From: Dyella acidiphila
GTDB taxonomy: Bacteria > Pseudomonadota > Gammaproteobacteria > Xanthomonadales > Rhodanobacteraceae
Direction: 5' to 3'
DNA length: 64,000 bases
Assembly (NCBI RefSeq): GCF_014863405.1
Contig: NZ_JACZZA010000004.1
Coordinates: forward strand, 1-64,000
Shown: piece by piece, positions 26,633 to 35,521 of the stretch
Layout: the number at the start of each line of letters is the position of its first letter
Position numbering within the stretch: position 1 is the stretch's first letter
Notes under the pieces: generated by a model
Databases searched by the model: none
Seen by the model: only the letters and a program-made list of their open reading frames with translations
Told to the model about the DNA's origin: nothing
Translations under genes and position numbers: made by a program

Positions 26633-27606
26633 GTGGCCTTGCCCGCATCGATCGGCTTTTCGCAATACGCCTCCACCCCATTTCCGCCTTTGCTGACGAT
26701 CACGTTGGTGGCACCCAGGCTCTCCAGCAATCGACGGATCTGCCTGGGCGTGCGCCGATGCTTGTAGACGTCGGTCATCGCGTCATGCGTATCCAGCAGC
26801 ATCCAGTCGTAGTACATGGCGCGATCGCGCAGGCCGAAGTGGGGGTAATAATTCACGATCGGGTTGAGGCGGCTCAGGGCAAACTGTATGAGCTTCGATT
26901 CGCGGAATTTCCACACGATGGGAAACCAGAAATCGAACACGCGCTTGACGGCATCAAACTGCCGCTCGCTGGGCAGCCGAAGGAAATAGTGCCGATACAG
27001 GATGCCGGCCACCCCCAACGGAGGCGGTAGAAAATTTCTGACTTTCCATCGATAGTGATCGATGGTGAGGCTTCCGCCGGGTTTGACCATCTCCCATAGC
27101 GAGCGAATGCTTTCCTCCGGATCGGGCGTGTGCTGAATCACACCCAGGCACACCACATGGTCATAGCTGGCCTTGCGGAAAGGGATGTGCCGGATATCGG
27201 CCTGAACCAGCGTGAGCCTGTCGGAGCCGCCGTTGTTGGCGGCATTGGCTTCGACCGCCGACGAGTAGTCAAATGAATCGAGAATCGCACCGTGCTTGAG
27301 CAGAATCTCCGTGAATCGGCCGGCACCCGAGCCGGCCTCCAACACACGCTGGCCGGCAACGGCAGTCAGCTTGCCCCGCATGCAGCGGGCAAGCCGGTCT
27401 TCGGACAGCGACAGGCCGGTATGGGAATCCAGCTGGGTGCCTGGAAAGCGATTCCACTGGTCACCGAATGCCGTCGCATAGTTCTCCGAGGAGACAAAGC
27501 GGGGAATGCCGCGGACGATCGGGTAGTGTTCTCCGTTGGTGGAGACCAGGCACTCATTCGCGAGGGTAAGCTCGTTGCCTTTGGGGTCGACGATATCCGC
27601 AAACAT
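26620..27606 (-). CDS. Methyltransferase with Trm112-like N-terminal module
   Basis: A 328-residue protein. The first 45 residues look like a Trm112-like segment (LVSTNGEHYPIVRGIPRF) but have only one Cys, so zinc binding is doubtful. A class I SAM domain follows: VLEAGSGAGRFTEILL, DYSSAVEAN, and the region YDHVVCLGVIQHTPDPEE. The C-terminal 120 residues are an unassigned helical extension. ATG 27606 has GGGGGAG eight bases upstream and starts three bases after the preceding gene's stop. Probably methylates a glycan or carrier-linked sugar. Confidence 0.84.
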   Translation of the reverse strand: MFADIVDPKGNELTLANECLVSTNGEHYPIVRGIPRFVSSENYATAFGDQWNRFPGTQLDSHTGLSLSEDRLARCMRGKLTAVAGQRVLEAGSGAGRFTEILLKHGAILDSFDYSSAVEANAANNGGSDRLTLVQADIRHIPFRKASYDHVVCLGVIQHTPDPEESIRSLWEMVKPGGSLTIDHYRWKVRNFLPPPLGVAGILYRHYFLRLPSERQFDAVKRVFDFWFPIVWKFRESKLIQFALSRLNPIVNYYPHFGLRDRAMYYDWMLLDTHDAMTDVYKHRRTPRQIRRLLESLGATNVIVSKGGNGVEAYCEKPIDAGKATCAA

Positions 27607-27608
27607 GT

Positions 27609-28709
27609 TCAGGTCTCCCCCATGGACTGGCGTTGGCCCGGCAGCAGGACGGGCAGATAACGATCGGCAATATGCTCCAGGCTGAAAGAGCGCAGATGGG
27701 CCTCCGGCGAAGGGAAGCTGCGCGTGCCGTTCAACACGGAGATGACGGCTTCGGAAATGGCGGCGACATCGCCGACCGGAACCAGCGCGCCGTACTGGCT
27801 GTCGCCGAGAATATCGCGGACGCCTCCCGGGCAATCGGTCGCCACCACGTTGCAGCCGCTTGCCAGGGCCTCAAGCAATACGACCCCGAACCCTTCGTAT
27901 ATCGCGGTATGAACGAATATCGAGGCACGGCGCATCTGTTCTTCGGGAGGGTAGACGAAGCCGGCGAAAGTAACACTGTCCTCGACACCATGTTCTTTGA
28001 CCAGCGCCTGGAGCGAGGGCAGCAATGGGCCTTCGCCCAGGATGGTCAGCTTCGCCGGACAGGACTTTCGAACTTGCGCAAATGCCTTGATCAGGGTTGC
28101 GTGATCCTTCTGCGGAACGAGCCTGCCGCAGGCGATCAGTTCGGGAATTTTCCCGTCAAGCTGCGGGTCGTGCGGCTGATAGGGGTTGTCGACAGGGTAC
28201 GGGATGACATGAATGCGTTCCGGGGAGATGAGTTTTTCCCGGATAAGGCTTTGCTTGACGCCGGTGGAAATGGCAATTGACGCGGCGGCGCACCGATACA
28301 GCAAGCGTGCGCTCAATTTATTGAGCAGAGTTTGCGTGGGGGACGCCCCGATCGCATCGTAGTCGGGCAAGCTGCATTCGCCGAGCACAAGGCGGGTCGA
28401 GCAGCCCGAAAGAAGATAGGCCAGACACGCGGCGATATTGCCCGAAAATACGGTTGCCATCAGGACATCGGGTTTTTCGCGGCGCAGATAGGCGGCCAGT
28501 GCAAAAAAAGAATCCAGCGTTTTTTGCTTGTCCAGAACAATCAGTCTTACATTGCTTGGTACGGAGGACAGTAATTTGCCCTTGCGTATGGCTATCACCA
28601 TGTCGCACTTGTAACCCATGCTGGCAAATTGCCCGGCCAGCATGAGCGCTATGCGCTCGGCGCCGCCGCCGTCCAGCGATGGTAGAAAGAAGGCCAGATG
28701 CTTAGTCAT
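27609..28709 (-). CDS. Family 4/1 glycosyltransferase (GT-B)
   Basis: A 366-residue retaining glycosyltransferase. It opens HLAFFLPSLDGGGAERIAL, a classic GT4 N-terminal GGAE loop. The C-terminal domain has ELIACGRLVPQKDHATLIKAF, LTILGEGPLLPSLQAL, and EGFGVVLLEALASGCNVVATD (donor-binding EX7E). ATG 28709 is chosen because homologous proteins begin within a few residues of the first strand; the ribosome site is weak. It lies 57 bp after the flippase gene. Confidence 0.88.
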   Translation of the reverse strand: MTKHLAFFLPSLDGGGAERIALMLAGQFASMGYKCDMVIAIRKGKLLSSVPSNVRLIVLDKQKTLDSFFALAAYLRREKPDVLMATVFSGNIAACLAYLLSGCSTRLVLGECSLPDYDAIGASPTQTLLNKLSARLLYRCAAASIAISTGVKQSLIREKLISPERIHVIPYPVDNPYQPHDPQLDGKIPELIACGRLVPQKDHATLIKAFAQVRKSCPAKLTILGEGPLLPSLQALVKEHGVEDSVTFAGFVYPPEEQMRRASIFVHTAIYEGFGVVLLEALASGCNVVATDCPGGVRDILGDSQYGALVPVGDVAAISEAVISVLNGTRSFPSPEAHLRSFSLEHIADRYLPVLLPGQRQSMGET

Positions 28710-28766
28710 CGCTGTCTGCTTGAAGAGGGTGATGTATAGGGGACAGGATAGTGCGCGCGGAAACAT

Positions 28767-30023
28767 TCATGGCGTCGGTGCCGATGATTTATGCGCCGCC
28801 GCAAGCCGGATGGTGCCGATGACGATCACCGAGATATCGCTCATGGCCAGGGCAAAAATGGCGCCAAGGGGGCCGTAATGCGGTGTCAGCGCGAACAGCA
28901 GCGTGATCGAAACGCCCAGCCCGGCGAGTTCAGTGAAATTACGGTCGCGCTGCATGTCGACCGTCGTCATGCGGCCGGTAACCAGTTGGCGCACGCTATT
29001 GGTGAGAACGTTGAAGCAGAAGGCGCGGAGTATGGGCTCGGATGGACGGAAGTTGCTTCCCAGTACGAAATGAAGCAAAGGCGAAAAAAGAGCCAGGGCA
29101 GAGGCTGCAATGACCGAGTAGGCGATGACGGCGGCCAGCAGCTGACGCATCAGCTTGCCCTGGTCGCTGGCCGATGCCCGGAACAGCCGCGGCGTGGCGG
29201 CGAGAATCAGGGCGTTCACCGGTAGCGTCGCCGCCTGCATGATGCGGTAGGCAGCCGTATACAGACCCGTTACGGCACTGCCTTGCGCTTTCAGCAAAAT
29301 GGTTTTGTCCAGTTCGCTGCTGGCGGTAATGGTTGCCCCGCTCACCATATAGGGAAAGCCCTCACGCACGATGTGCGACATCGGGTAGGGCGGCGATGCT
29401 TCCCTGGCTCTGACTCGGGCCAATTGCAGCGCAATGCACACGACGGCGACCAGCCACGACAGATGCAGCACGGCGTACGTGGACAGATCCTTGACCTGCA
29501 GCACGAGTGCCGAGATTACCGCGCCGATGCGGGCAAAAGGTGCCAGCGTCTGCATGGCTCCGGAAAGCATCATGCGTTCCTTGGCCTGATAATAAAAAAC
29601 GTAAGGCATCAATGATGGCGCAACGATCAACTCAGCAGCGGCCAGACACACCATGCCAGTTGCCGACATCATGTGATCGAGCAGGAGCATCGATACGGGC
29701 CATGCCACGACGAACGCGCCAAGGCCCGAGACCAGATATGCCCGCCGCGTGGCGCTCATGCGCGCATGGGTTTCGCCGTTGCGGGCCAGGTGGCGCAGCA
29801 ACGCAATGCCGCTGCCCAGGCCGACGAATTGGGCGATGGTTACGTAGAGTGAGGTTATTCCCGCCAGCACACCATAGGCGCGTACGCCGAAGGTATGTGT
29901 CATGAGTACCAGGCTGGCAGCCTGCAATACGATACGCGTGGCACTCCAGCCACTGGCGTGCATGGTGTTCTGCAGCAGTTTGCTCGGCCGCCAGCGTTTC
30001 CAGTTTTGGGTTGGAGATGGCAT
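28767..30023 (-). CDS. Polysaccharide flippase (Wzx/MOP superfamily)
   Basis: A 418-residue membrane protein with about twelve predicted spans. It begins with a cytoplasmic lead and SLVLMTHTFGVRAYGVLAGI, the typical PST-type opening in which oligosaccharide flippases pass a GxxxYG motif. Middle spans and the paired Leu/Ala-rich segments fit MOP/PST exporters. It would flip undecaprenyl-linked glycans to the periplasm. It has no polymerase (Wzy) or chain-length regulator beside it. It sits between two GT-C-like genes and the glycosyltransferases, in one minus-strand operon. Confidence 0.83.
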   Translation of the reverse strand: MPSPTQNWKRWRPSKLLQNTMHASGWSATRIVLQAASLVLMTHTFGVRAYGVLAGITSLYVTIAQFVGLGSGIALLRHLARNGETHARMSATRRAYLVSGLGAFVVAWPVSMLLLDHMMSATGMVCLAAAELIVAPSLMPYVFYYQAKERMMLSGAMQTLAPFARIGAVISALVLQVKDLSTYAVLHLSWLVAVVCIALQLARVRAREASPPYPMSHIVREGFPYMVSGATITASSELDKTILLKAQGSAVTGLYTAAYRIMQAATLPVNALILAATPRLFRASASDQGKLMRQLLAAVIAYSVIAASALALFSPLLHFVLGSNFRPSEPILRAFCFNVLTNSVRQLVTGRMTTVDMQRDRNFTELAGLGVSITLLFALTPHYGPLGAIFALAMSDISVIVIGTIRLAAAHKSSAPTP

Positions 30024-30069
30024 AGGGTGTGGCGGGCGACGGATGGTGGAGTGAGATAGGTGCTGAAGG

Positions 30070-32004
30070 TTACTGCTGGTTTAGGAGTGTCTGCATTTGA
30101 TGCACGCTGCCATCCAGATAACCGCCTACGTTCATGCGCTCCAGCTCCTCCAGCTGAGCGCGTGCAGCTTCGAGTTGCCGTTGTGCAACCAGCATCCGAA
30201 TAAAGGTAATGCGGTAGGCCGGCTCGCGTGGCGCCGCGGCGGTGGCCGCTTTGATCGCGCTTAGCCCGGCGGCGTGATCCTGCTGGACATTCCAGCTGAA
30301 ATCCGCATAGGTGGAAAGCAGCCGTGCGCTTGGATGCAGGTGGGTAAAGGCCGCCTGGAAAGCTTCCTGCATGCGCTGCCGCGGAAGGTTGCAGTCACCG
30401 TCCCGAGCGCATTCCGTCAGCGTGGCGAGCGAACTTTCATCCTGGATGGTGGGCCGGTGCGACTTCAGCTTCTGGATCATGCTGTCCCACCACGCGTCTT
30501 TGGTCGGCAGGTTCATGCGCGCATTCATGAAGATCAGTGCTTGCTCAGGCAGCACGGATGACTCGGGCAGTGCTGCGGCTCTCTCCAGCGGGGCATAGGC
30601 GAGATGCGTGTATGGCGACATCGGGTCGTAATGGGAATAGATGATGTAGGTGCGACCCAGTTCGTATTGAGCGCGAGGGGAGTCCGGGGCGCGGTCGGCA
30701 AGTGCCTGGGCAAGCAGCAGCGGCTCGCCCCAGGCCTCGGCTGTCAGGCGCGTTTCGGTGGTCCATAGCAGCAACAGCATCAGCAACGCGGCGCGGCGCA
30801 GAATGGGGAACGGAGCGGAATTTGTTGCCACCAGTGCGGGAACGGCAGCGAGAATCAACCCAATGCTGGCGAAATAATTGCGGTGCTCGTAAACCAGCTC
30901 CAACGGGAGCACGGTTGCGGTCAGTAAGTGGCAGCCGAGGTACAGCGCGATGCCCAGGGCGATCAATGGGCGACGCGATCGAAACCGCCATGCGGCGCCG
31001 ATCATGGCGAGCAACGTCAGTATGCTGGCGAGAGTGGTCCACGGGATCAGCACGTCCGTCGAGATATGGAAATTGTCGTGATAGAACGAAAGCTCGTGTG
31101 GCAGCGGCAGCAACGTCCAGGCGACGTAGGCCACGACGATGCGCGCTTCACTTAGCAGTCGGGTTTGCAGCGTGAAGTCACGCGTCGACCACTGCGCCGG
31201 ATTGGCGATTTGCGGCGCAAGCCAGATCAGGCCGATGATCAGCGGAAGGACCAGCGTCAGCGTAAAAAGCGCCACCAGGCGGTAATCGCGGACCTGCGCC
31301 GTGGTGTTGAACCGGAAGACGGCCCATTCCACCAGAAAGGCGTAGAGCGGAAGCATGACGGCCGTCTCTTTGGCCAGCACGCCAACGGCCGTGGGCGCCA
31401 GGATACTGATGGCGCAAAAACCGAAATAGAGCCACTGCCTGGCTGGTTTGTGGTCGGTCTGGCTCAGGTGGAGCATCTGCCTGCGGCTGGCGATGTAGCC
31501 GATCAGGCCGATCAGCACGAACAGGTTTGCCAGACTTTCCATTCGCTGCACGACATACAGCACGGAGGTGATGTTGATGGGCAGCAGCAGCCAGGCAATG
31601 GCCATCAGGGCGGCGGTACGGCCGCATTTTTTGTCGTCGTCGTTCCAGCGTGTCTGTGTAAGCAATGCGCGCATCAGCACGAATACAAGCAAGCCGTTCA
31701 GTAGATGGATGACCAGATTGGTCAGCTTCATCTCGAACGGATCGAGGCCCGAGGCCAGGTAGTTCAGGGCAAAACTGAAGGAGGCGAGAGGACGCTTGAA
31801 TTCACTGGCAGGCGAAGACAGCGCGGCGCGTACCAAGGTGCCGAGGCTGAAGTGATCAGGCTGCACGCCCGGGTTGTCGACGATGTTCGGATAGTCGTCA
31901 AACAGCCAGCCCCCGTACAGGCCGGGCCAGTATATGAAGGCGGTGATGCACAGTCCGATGAGTAGTGGCAGATATCCGTTGCGAAACAGGCGCGCAATCT
32001 TCAT
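30070..32004 (-). CDS. GT-C-like multi-span membrane protein with C-terminal helical repeats (paralog B1)
   Basis: A 644-residue membrane protein. After the first span comes YWPGLYGGWLFDDYPNI, with Asp36-Asp37 in the first periplasmic loop, as in GT-C enzymes. The following block KRPLASFSFALNYL and KLTNLVIHLLNGLL is shared with the neighbour at 32127. Roughly ten spans are followed by a soluble part of about 220 residues with TPR-like helices (QLEAARAQLEELERM). Family relations to TMTC/PMT-like or TfpW-like proteins are inferred from layout only. It is the second gene downstream of pilA1 and probably acts on lipid-linked sugars at the periplasmic face. Confidence 0.76.
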   Translation of the reverse strand: MKIARLFRNGYLPLLIGLCITAFIYWPGLYGGWLFDDYPNIVDNPGVQPDHFSLGTLVRAALSSPASEFKRPLASFSFALNYLASGLDPFEMKLTNLVIHLLNGLLVFVLMRALLTQTRWNDDDKKCGRTAALMAIAWLLLPINITSVLYVVQRMESLANLFVLIGLIGYIASRRQMLHLSQTDHKPARQWLYFGFCAISILAPTAVGVLAKETAVMLPLYAFLVEWAVFRFNTTAQVRDYRLVALFTLTLVLPLIIGLIWLAPQIANPAQWSTRDFTLQTRLLSEARIVVAYVAWTLLPLPHELSFYHDNFHISTDVLIPWTTLASILTLLAMIGAAWRFRSRRPLIALGIALYLGCHLLTATVLPLELVYEHRNYFASIGLILAAVPALVATNSAPFPILRRAALLMLLLLWTTETRLTAEAWGEPLLLAQALADRAPDSPRAQYELGRTYIIYSHYDPMSPYTHLAYAPLERAAALPESSVLPEQALIFMNARMNLPTKDAWWDSMIQKLKSHRPTIQDESSLATLTECARDGDCNLPRQRMQEAFQAAFTHLHPSARLLSTYADFSWNVQQDHAAGLSAIKAATAAAPREPAYRITFIRMLVAQRQLEAARAQLEELERMNVGGYLDGSVHQMQTLLNQQ

Positions 32005-32126
32005 GACCCGGCGCCACCGACAAGTTCTTGCGCGGCGGAGCGTGATGGGTGGTGGGCGCTGGCTTCGATAGTCATGGCCGTATCATAGCCGGCCGGATTT
32101 CAAACCAGAATTCAAGCGCCTAGCGT

Positions 32127-34067
32127 CTAGTTGGCGGACGGCTGTGCGGTGCCGCGGTCGAGCTTGCTCAACCTGGTTTGCAGCGTGGAGAAGTCCGCAT
32201 CGTTGCGCAGGGAAGGACGCTGGCGCAGGGCATCGTCCAGTACTGCCTGGGCCTCCTGGGCTCGATGATGGTCGGCCAGATAGGTCCCTAGTTGCACGAT
32301 ATACGCAGGGTCGGCGTTTTCCAGCCTCACCACGATCTGCCATTGCTGCAGAGCGAGGTTCTGGTCCTGCAAGGCATTGGCGGCCAGTTCGGCATACTGG
32401 ACATGCAGGCTGACGCGTTGTGGATTGCGGGCTATGGCAACCTCGTAGGTCTTCGCAAGCTGGCCGGCGTCGATGCCCGGGTTGGCGGTCAGCCGCTGGT
32501 CGGTCAGGTTGTAGAGCACGCGATAGTTTTCCGCGTTGGGAGCCTGTGTTTGCAGCTTGGACTGCAGTCGGGACCACCAGATGGCGGGGTCCGGGCTTTG
32601 ATTCGGATGAAGGGCGGTTTGAATTATCAATGCTTCTTCAGGCAGGGCGGTTGTCTGTGGCAGGGCGCTTGCCCGTGCCAGTTCCTTGAAGCCCAGGCCA
32701 TAGAGCTGATTGCCTGGATCGTCTCCCGACATCGCGATATAGCGACGGGCCAGATCAAGAGCGGCGCGGCTTGAATTGGGAGCGGCTTGCGCCAACGACA
32801 CCGCCAGTTGCAGAGGCCTGCCCCAGGTGGCGGCGCGCAGTGTGGTCAGGAAGCACAGGTTTGCGATGAAAATGCATGCCATCGCGGCCGGCAGTCGAGA
32901 ATGTGTGCGCTGTGCGAGCAGCCAGACGAGATCGGCGACAGCCATCGCTATGCCGAGAAGTGCAGGATAGTTGCGATGTTCGAAAACCAGCTCCAGCGGC
33001 AATGGGCTGCTGGTTATCGCATGCGCGACCAGGAACCAGCCGATGCCAAGGGCCAGCAGCGGCCGTCTTTTTCGCATGGCTGCCGCCAGTGCAAGCAAGC
33101 CGAGCAATACCAGGGCGCCTAGCAGCGTGCTAATCGGATGCAGCAGGCCAGTGGAAGCCTGGTAATCGTCATAATAAAAATGCAGCTGGCTGGGCAACGG
33201 CAGCAGAATCCAGCCCAGATATTGGCAAAGTATGCGTAGCTGGCTGAGCTCTCTTTGTGACGCATCAAAATTGCGCCCGGCGTAATACGCGGGAGATGCG
33301 TAATGAGGGACGAGATAAATCGCCAGCACCAGCACGGCGCACGCTGCACCAATGCCGTAGCAAAGCTTCCAGGCGCGTTCAAGCGCGCGGTTTTGTGCCT
33401 GGAATTGAAAGACGAGCAGCTCCAGCAACAAGGCATAGCCAGGGACCAGCACGATGGTTTCTTTGGCGCCATAACCGACGACGATCAGCGCCACACTGAG
33501 CAGCAGCCATGGCCACGCGCGCTGTCCGCGCATTTGGCGATCGCGTGCATGCCAGTACGCCAGCAATGACAGCAGAGTAAAGGTGAAGCCCATCAGCTCC
33601 ATGCGCTGCACGACGTACATCACCGCCGAAACCTGCAGGGGATGTACGGCCCACGCGACGGCAATGCCGGCGGCCCAATAATTCAGCTGCGCAGGTGCCG
33701 GTGCGTCGCTTTGCCAACAGCGCTGCAGCAGCCGATGAGTCAGCGACAGAACCAGCAGTGCATTGACAAGGTGAATGACAAGATTGGTCGCCTTGAAGCC
33801 GAACGTGCCGCTTCCGCAGGCATAGTTCAATGCGAACGTGAAGATCGTGAGCGGACGCTGGACGTTGATTTCAGACCAGGCCCAGAGCGCTTTCCAGGCT
33901 TGCCAATGCCAGCTTGAGATATGTGCCGCAGGATTCTCGGCGAAGATGGGGTAATCATCAAAAATGAAGCCGCCCGACAGGGCTGGCCAGTACACCAGTG
34001 CCGTGAGCACACACAGCCCGGCTATCAGCAGCACGTTGTTCTTGTTGAGCGCGTTTGAAGGCTGCAT
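32127..34067 (-). CDS. GT-C-like multi-span membrane protein with C-terminal helical repeats (paralog B2)
   Basis: A 646-residue protein of the same family as 30070-32004. The first span leads into YWPALSGGFIFDDYPIF (Asp37-Asp38), then QRPLTIFTFALNYA and KATNLVIHLVNALL. The C-terminal 240 residues contain TPR-like repeats, for example NALQDQNLALQQWQIVVRLE and a repeat ending in LDDALRQRPSL. I chose ATG 34067 (MQPSNALNKNN); the longer frame upstream overlaps the pilA1 terminator and is rejected. It directly follows pilA1, like the pilin-modifying tfpW/tfpO genes of Pseudomonas, so pilin glycosylation is the leading idea. No enzymatic proof can be seen. Confidence 0.78.
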   Translation of the reverse strand: MQPSNALNKNNVLLIAGLCVLTALVYWPALSGGFIFDDYPIFAENPAAHISSWHWQAWKALWAWSEINVQRPLTIFTFALNYACGSGTFGFKATNLVIHLVNALLVLSLTHRLLQRCWQSDAPAPAQLNYWAAGIAVAWAVHPLQVSAVMYVVQRMELMGFTFTLLSLLAYWHARDRQMRGQRAWPWLLLSVALIVVGYGAKETIVLVPGYALLLELLVFQFQAQNRALERAWKLCYGIGAACAVLVLAIYLVPHYASPAYYAGRNFDASQRELSQLRILCQYLGWILLPLPSQLHFYYDDYQASTGLLHPISTLLGALVLLGLLALAAAMRKRRPLLALGIGWFLVAHAITSSPLPLELVFEHRNYPALLGIAMAVADLVWLLAQRTHSRLPAAMACIFIANLCFLTTLRAATWGRPLQLAVSLAQAAPNSSRAALDLARRYIAMSGDDPGNQLYGLGFKELARASALPQTTALPEEALIIQTALHPNQSPDPAIWWSRLQSKLQTQAPNAENYRVLYNLTDQRLTANPGIDAGQLAKTYEVAIARNPQRVSLHVQYAELAANALQDQNLALQQWQIVVRLENADPAYIVQLGTYLADHHRAQEAQAVLDDALRQRPSLRNDADFSTLQTRLSKLDRGTAQPSAN

Positions 34068-34106
34068 CAGGTACGGAATTCTTTGCTGTAAGGGGGCCAG
34101 ATAGTC

Positions 34107-34130
34107 AAAGGCCGCCTTGCGGCGGCCTTT
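34107..34130 (-). terminator. Symmetric terminator-like hairpin after pilA1
   Basis: A perfect ten-base stem, AAAGGCCGCC (34107-34116) with GGCGGCCTTT (34121-34130), around a four-base loop. Read on the minus strand it ends in CCTTT before GACTAT, so it is a modest terminator 24 bp after the pilA1 stop. It could lower transcription from pilA1 into the GT-C-like genes without stopping it. Confidence 0.65.
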
Positions 34131-34153
34131 GGATAGCACAGTAGAGCGAGCTA

Positions 34154-34573
34154 TTACTGGCAGCTGGCCGGAGCGTACTGGCTGGCCACCGAGGCCGAAC
34201 AGGACCACGAACCCGAGGAGTTGCGGAGCCACACGATCGTGCTGCCCGAAACCTTGGTATTGGCATGGTTGCCGAGCGTAGCGGTGATCGACGGGGTGGT
34301 GCTGCTCCAGGCCACGGTCGGCTTGTCCGGGCTCAGGATGTCCGACGAGGAGCTGGTGTTTACGCAGCTGCCCGAGCCGAACACGGTGATGCCGTTGTTC
34401 AAGCAGTCTTCCACGGCGGTCTTCAGATCGCCGGCTTCACCCATGGCGCGGGTGACCTGCGAACGGATCACGTAGGTCTGGTACTGCGGGATGGCGATAG
34501 CCGCCAGGATGGCGATGATCGCGACCACGATCATCAGTTCGATCAGGGTAAAGCCCTTCTGCGTGCTCTTCAT
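34154..34573 (-). CDS. pilA: Type IV major-type pilin (pilin 1)
   Basis: A 139-residue prepilin. A six-residue basic leader and Gly precede the conserved helix [20 protein letters not shown]; PilD should cut between Gly and Phe, and Glu5 of the mature protein is present. The globular part is Ser/Thr-rich ([20 protein letters not shown]), favouring O-glycosylation. It has four cysteines: two in DCLNNG and GSC, and a C-terminal pair ([15 protein letters not shown]) that would form the usual D-loop disulfide. The ATG has AGAGGAA seven bases upstream. A sigma-54 promoter lies 128 bp upstream. Assembled by PilB/PilC. Confidence 0.95.
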   Translation of the reverse strand: MKSTQKGFTLIELMIVVAIIAILAAIAIPQYQTYVIRSQVTRAMGEAGDLKTAVEDCLNNGITVFGSGSCVNTSSSSDILSPDKPTVAWSSTTPSITATLGNHANTKVSGSTIVWLRNSSGSWSCSASVASQYAPASCQ

Positions 34574-34894
34574 GATGGTTCCTCTGTTTAGGTCGAAATG
34601 ACCGTTTTTGTCGCCCCCTGCGCCCCGCCCGGGTCCCGTATGGCTACGGGGCCGGCCCCAACACGAGGTCAGGAACAATCAGGAAGCTCTTGGTACTGGT
34701 AGCACTATATATGCCATTCCTCCTGCCCTTTATTGCCGGTGCGGCGGGAGGTGACGGGATTGTGCATAGTGTCTCAGTCCCCAACAAGCTCCGAATCAGG
34801 CCAATTGGGTGGAATTGTGGACTCCGTCGAGGAGAACTGCGGAGATTGGACGCAGCAGGTCAGGGTGTGACGCTTTTGGTCACTGCACATTGGG
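34574..34894. other. Intergenic region between the two pilins
   Basis: A 321-bp gap with no gene. It holds the sigma-54 promoter of pilin 1 at 34701-34716 and, by promoter spacing, a leader RNA of roughly 115 nt before its start codon. The leader contains a GC-rich inverted stretch around 34631-34663 (GGGTCCCGTATGGCTACGGG) that could fold. No clear terminator was found after pilin 2. Confidence 0.6.
34701..34716 (-). promoter_or_regulatory. Sigma-54 (RpoN) promoter of pilin 1
   Basis: On the minus strand the sequence is TGGCATATATAGTGCT. It keeps the invariant GG (-24) and GC (-12) dinucleotides with exactly ten bases between them, against the consensus TGGCAC-N5-TTGCW. pilA of Pseudomonas and Xanthomonas is RpoN/PilR-dependent, which supports the call. 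The start would fall near 34690. Confidence 0.78.
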
Positions 34895-35332
34895 TCAGTC
34901 CGATACGGTGCAGTCGGCCGGCAGCACATTGCTAGGTATGGAAGAGGTGGTGCATAGCCACGCCCCGCTGGTCGTTCGCTGCCAGTTGATGTATCCGCCA
35001 TTGATCAGGGTGGAAGAATTGACCAGCTGGCATTGGATCACTCCTTCCCCGCTGGTGGGGGCTTGGGCGCTGATATTGCAGCGGGGGGTGGTGCTTGGAA
35101 GGCTGAGGTTATCCACCTGCTCGTAGCTGTTGTTGGTTTCCACTCCGTTGTCGACCAGCAACTCGTAGGCGGTGCGGCCCGGATTGATGTCCGCCAGGGC
35201 GGCGGTGAGCTGCGAGCGGGCCACATAGATCTGATATTGCGGAATGGCGATGGCTGCCAGGATCGCGATGATCGCTACCACAATCATCAACTCGATCAAG
35301 GTAAAGCCAGCGTTGGACCGTTGGCGTGACAT
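34895..35332 (-). CDS. Type IV major-type pilin (pilin 2)
   Basis: A 145-residue prepilin with leader MSRQRSNAG, then [20 protein letters not shown] with Glu5, and [10 protein letters not shown] matching pilin 1. The globular domain diverges from pilin 1. It has four cysteines, in PRC, IQC, WLC and ADC, so two disulfides including a C-terminal loop are likely. Ser/Thr residues cluster near SLPSTTPRC and TTSSIPS. Start ATG 35332 has AGGGGG about nine bases upstream. It lies upstream of pilin 1 and has its own sigma-54 promoter. Either pilin could be the major subunit. Confidence 0.94.
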   Translation of the reverse strand: MSRQRSNAGFTLIELMIVVAIIAILAAIAIPQYQIYVARSQLTAALADINPGRTAYELLVDNGVETNNSYEQVDNLSLPSTTPRCNISAQAPTSGEGVIQCQLVNSSTLINGGYINWQRTTSGAWLCTTSSIPSNVLPADCTVSD

Positions 35333-35365
35333 GGTTGGTTTCCCCCTAGTGTTAGCCATAGCGCC

Positions 35366-35380
35366 GCAGGTTCTGTGCCA
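35366..35380 (-). promoter_or_regulatory. Sigma-54 (RpoN) promoter of pilin 2
   Basis: On the minus strand the sequence is TGGCACAGAACCTGC. The -24 element TGGCAC is perfect; -12 is CTGC with GG and GC ten bases apart. It lies 34 bp upstream of the pilin 2 start codon, so the leader would be short (about 20 nt). It falls in the gap divergent from the S9 peptidase gene. Confidence 0.82.
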
Positions 35381-35521
35381 AGGACTGGACGGGAATGTGA
35401 TAGGTTGCTCGATTCCAAGGGCCCGCACTGGGAATGTATTGCCGGAGACGGCACGCATTTGCGTGCGCCGATGATCCTGCTTACCGTCAGCAGCCTTGCC
35501 TCGCTATCTCAAGGAGCTCTT

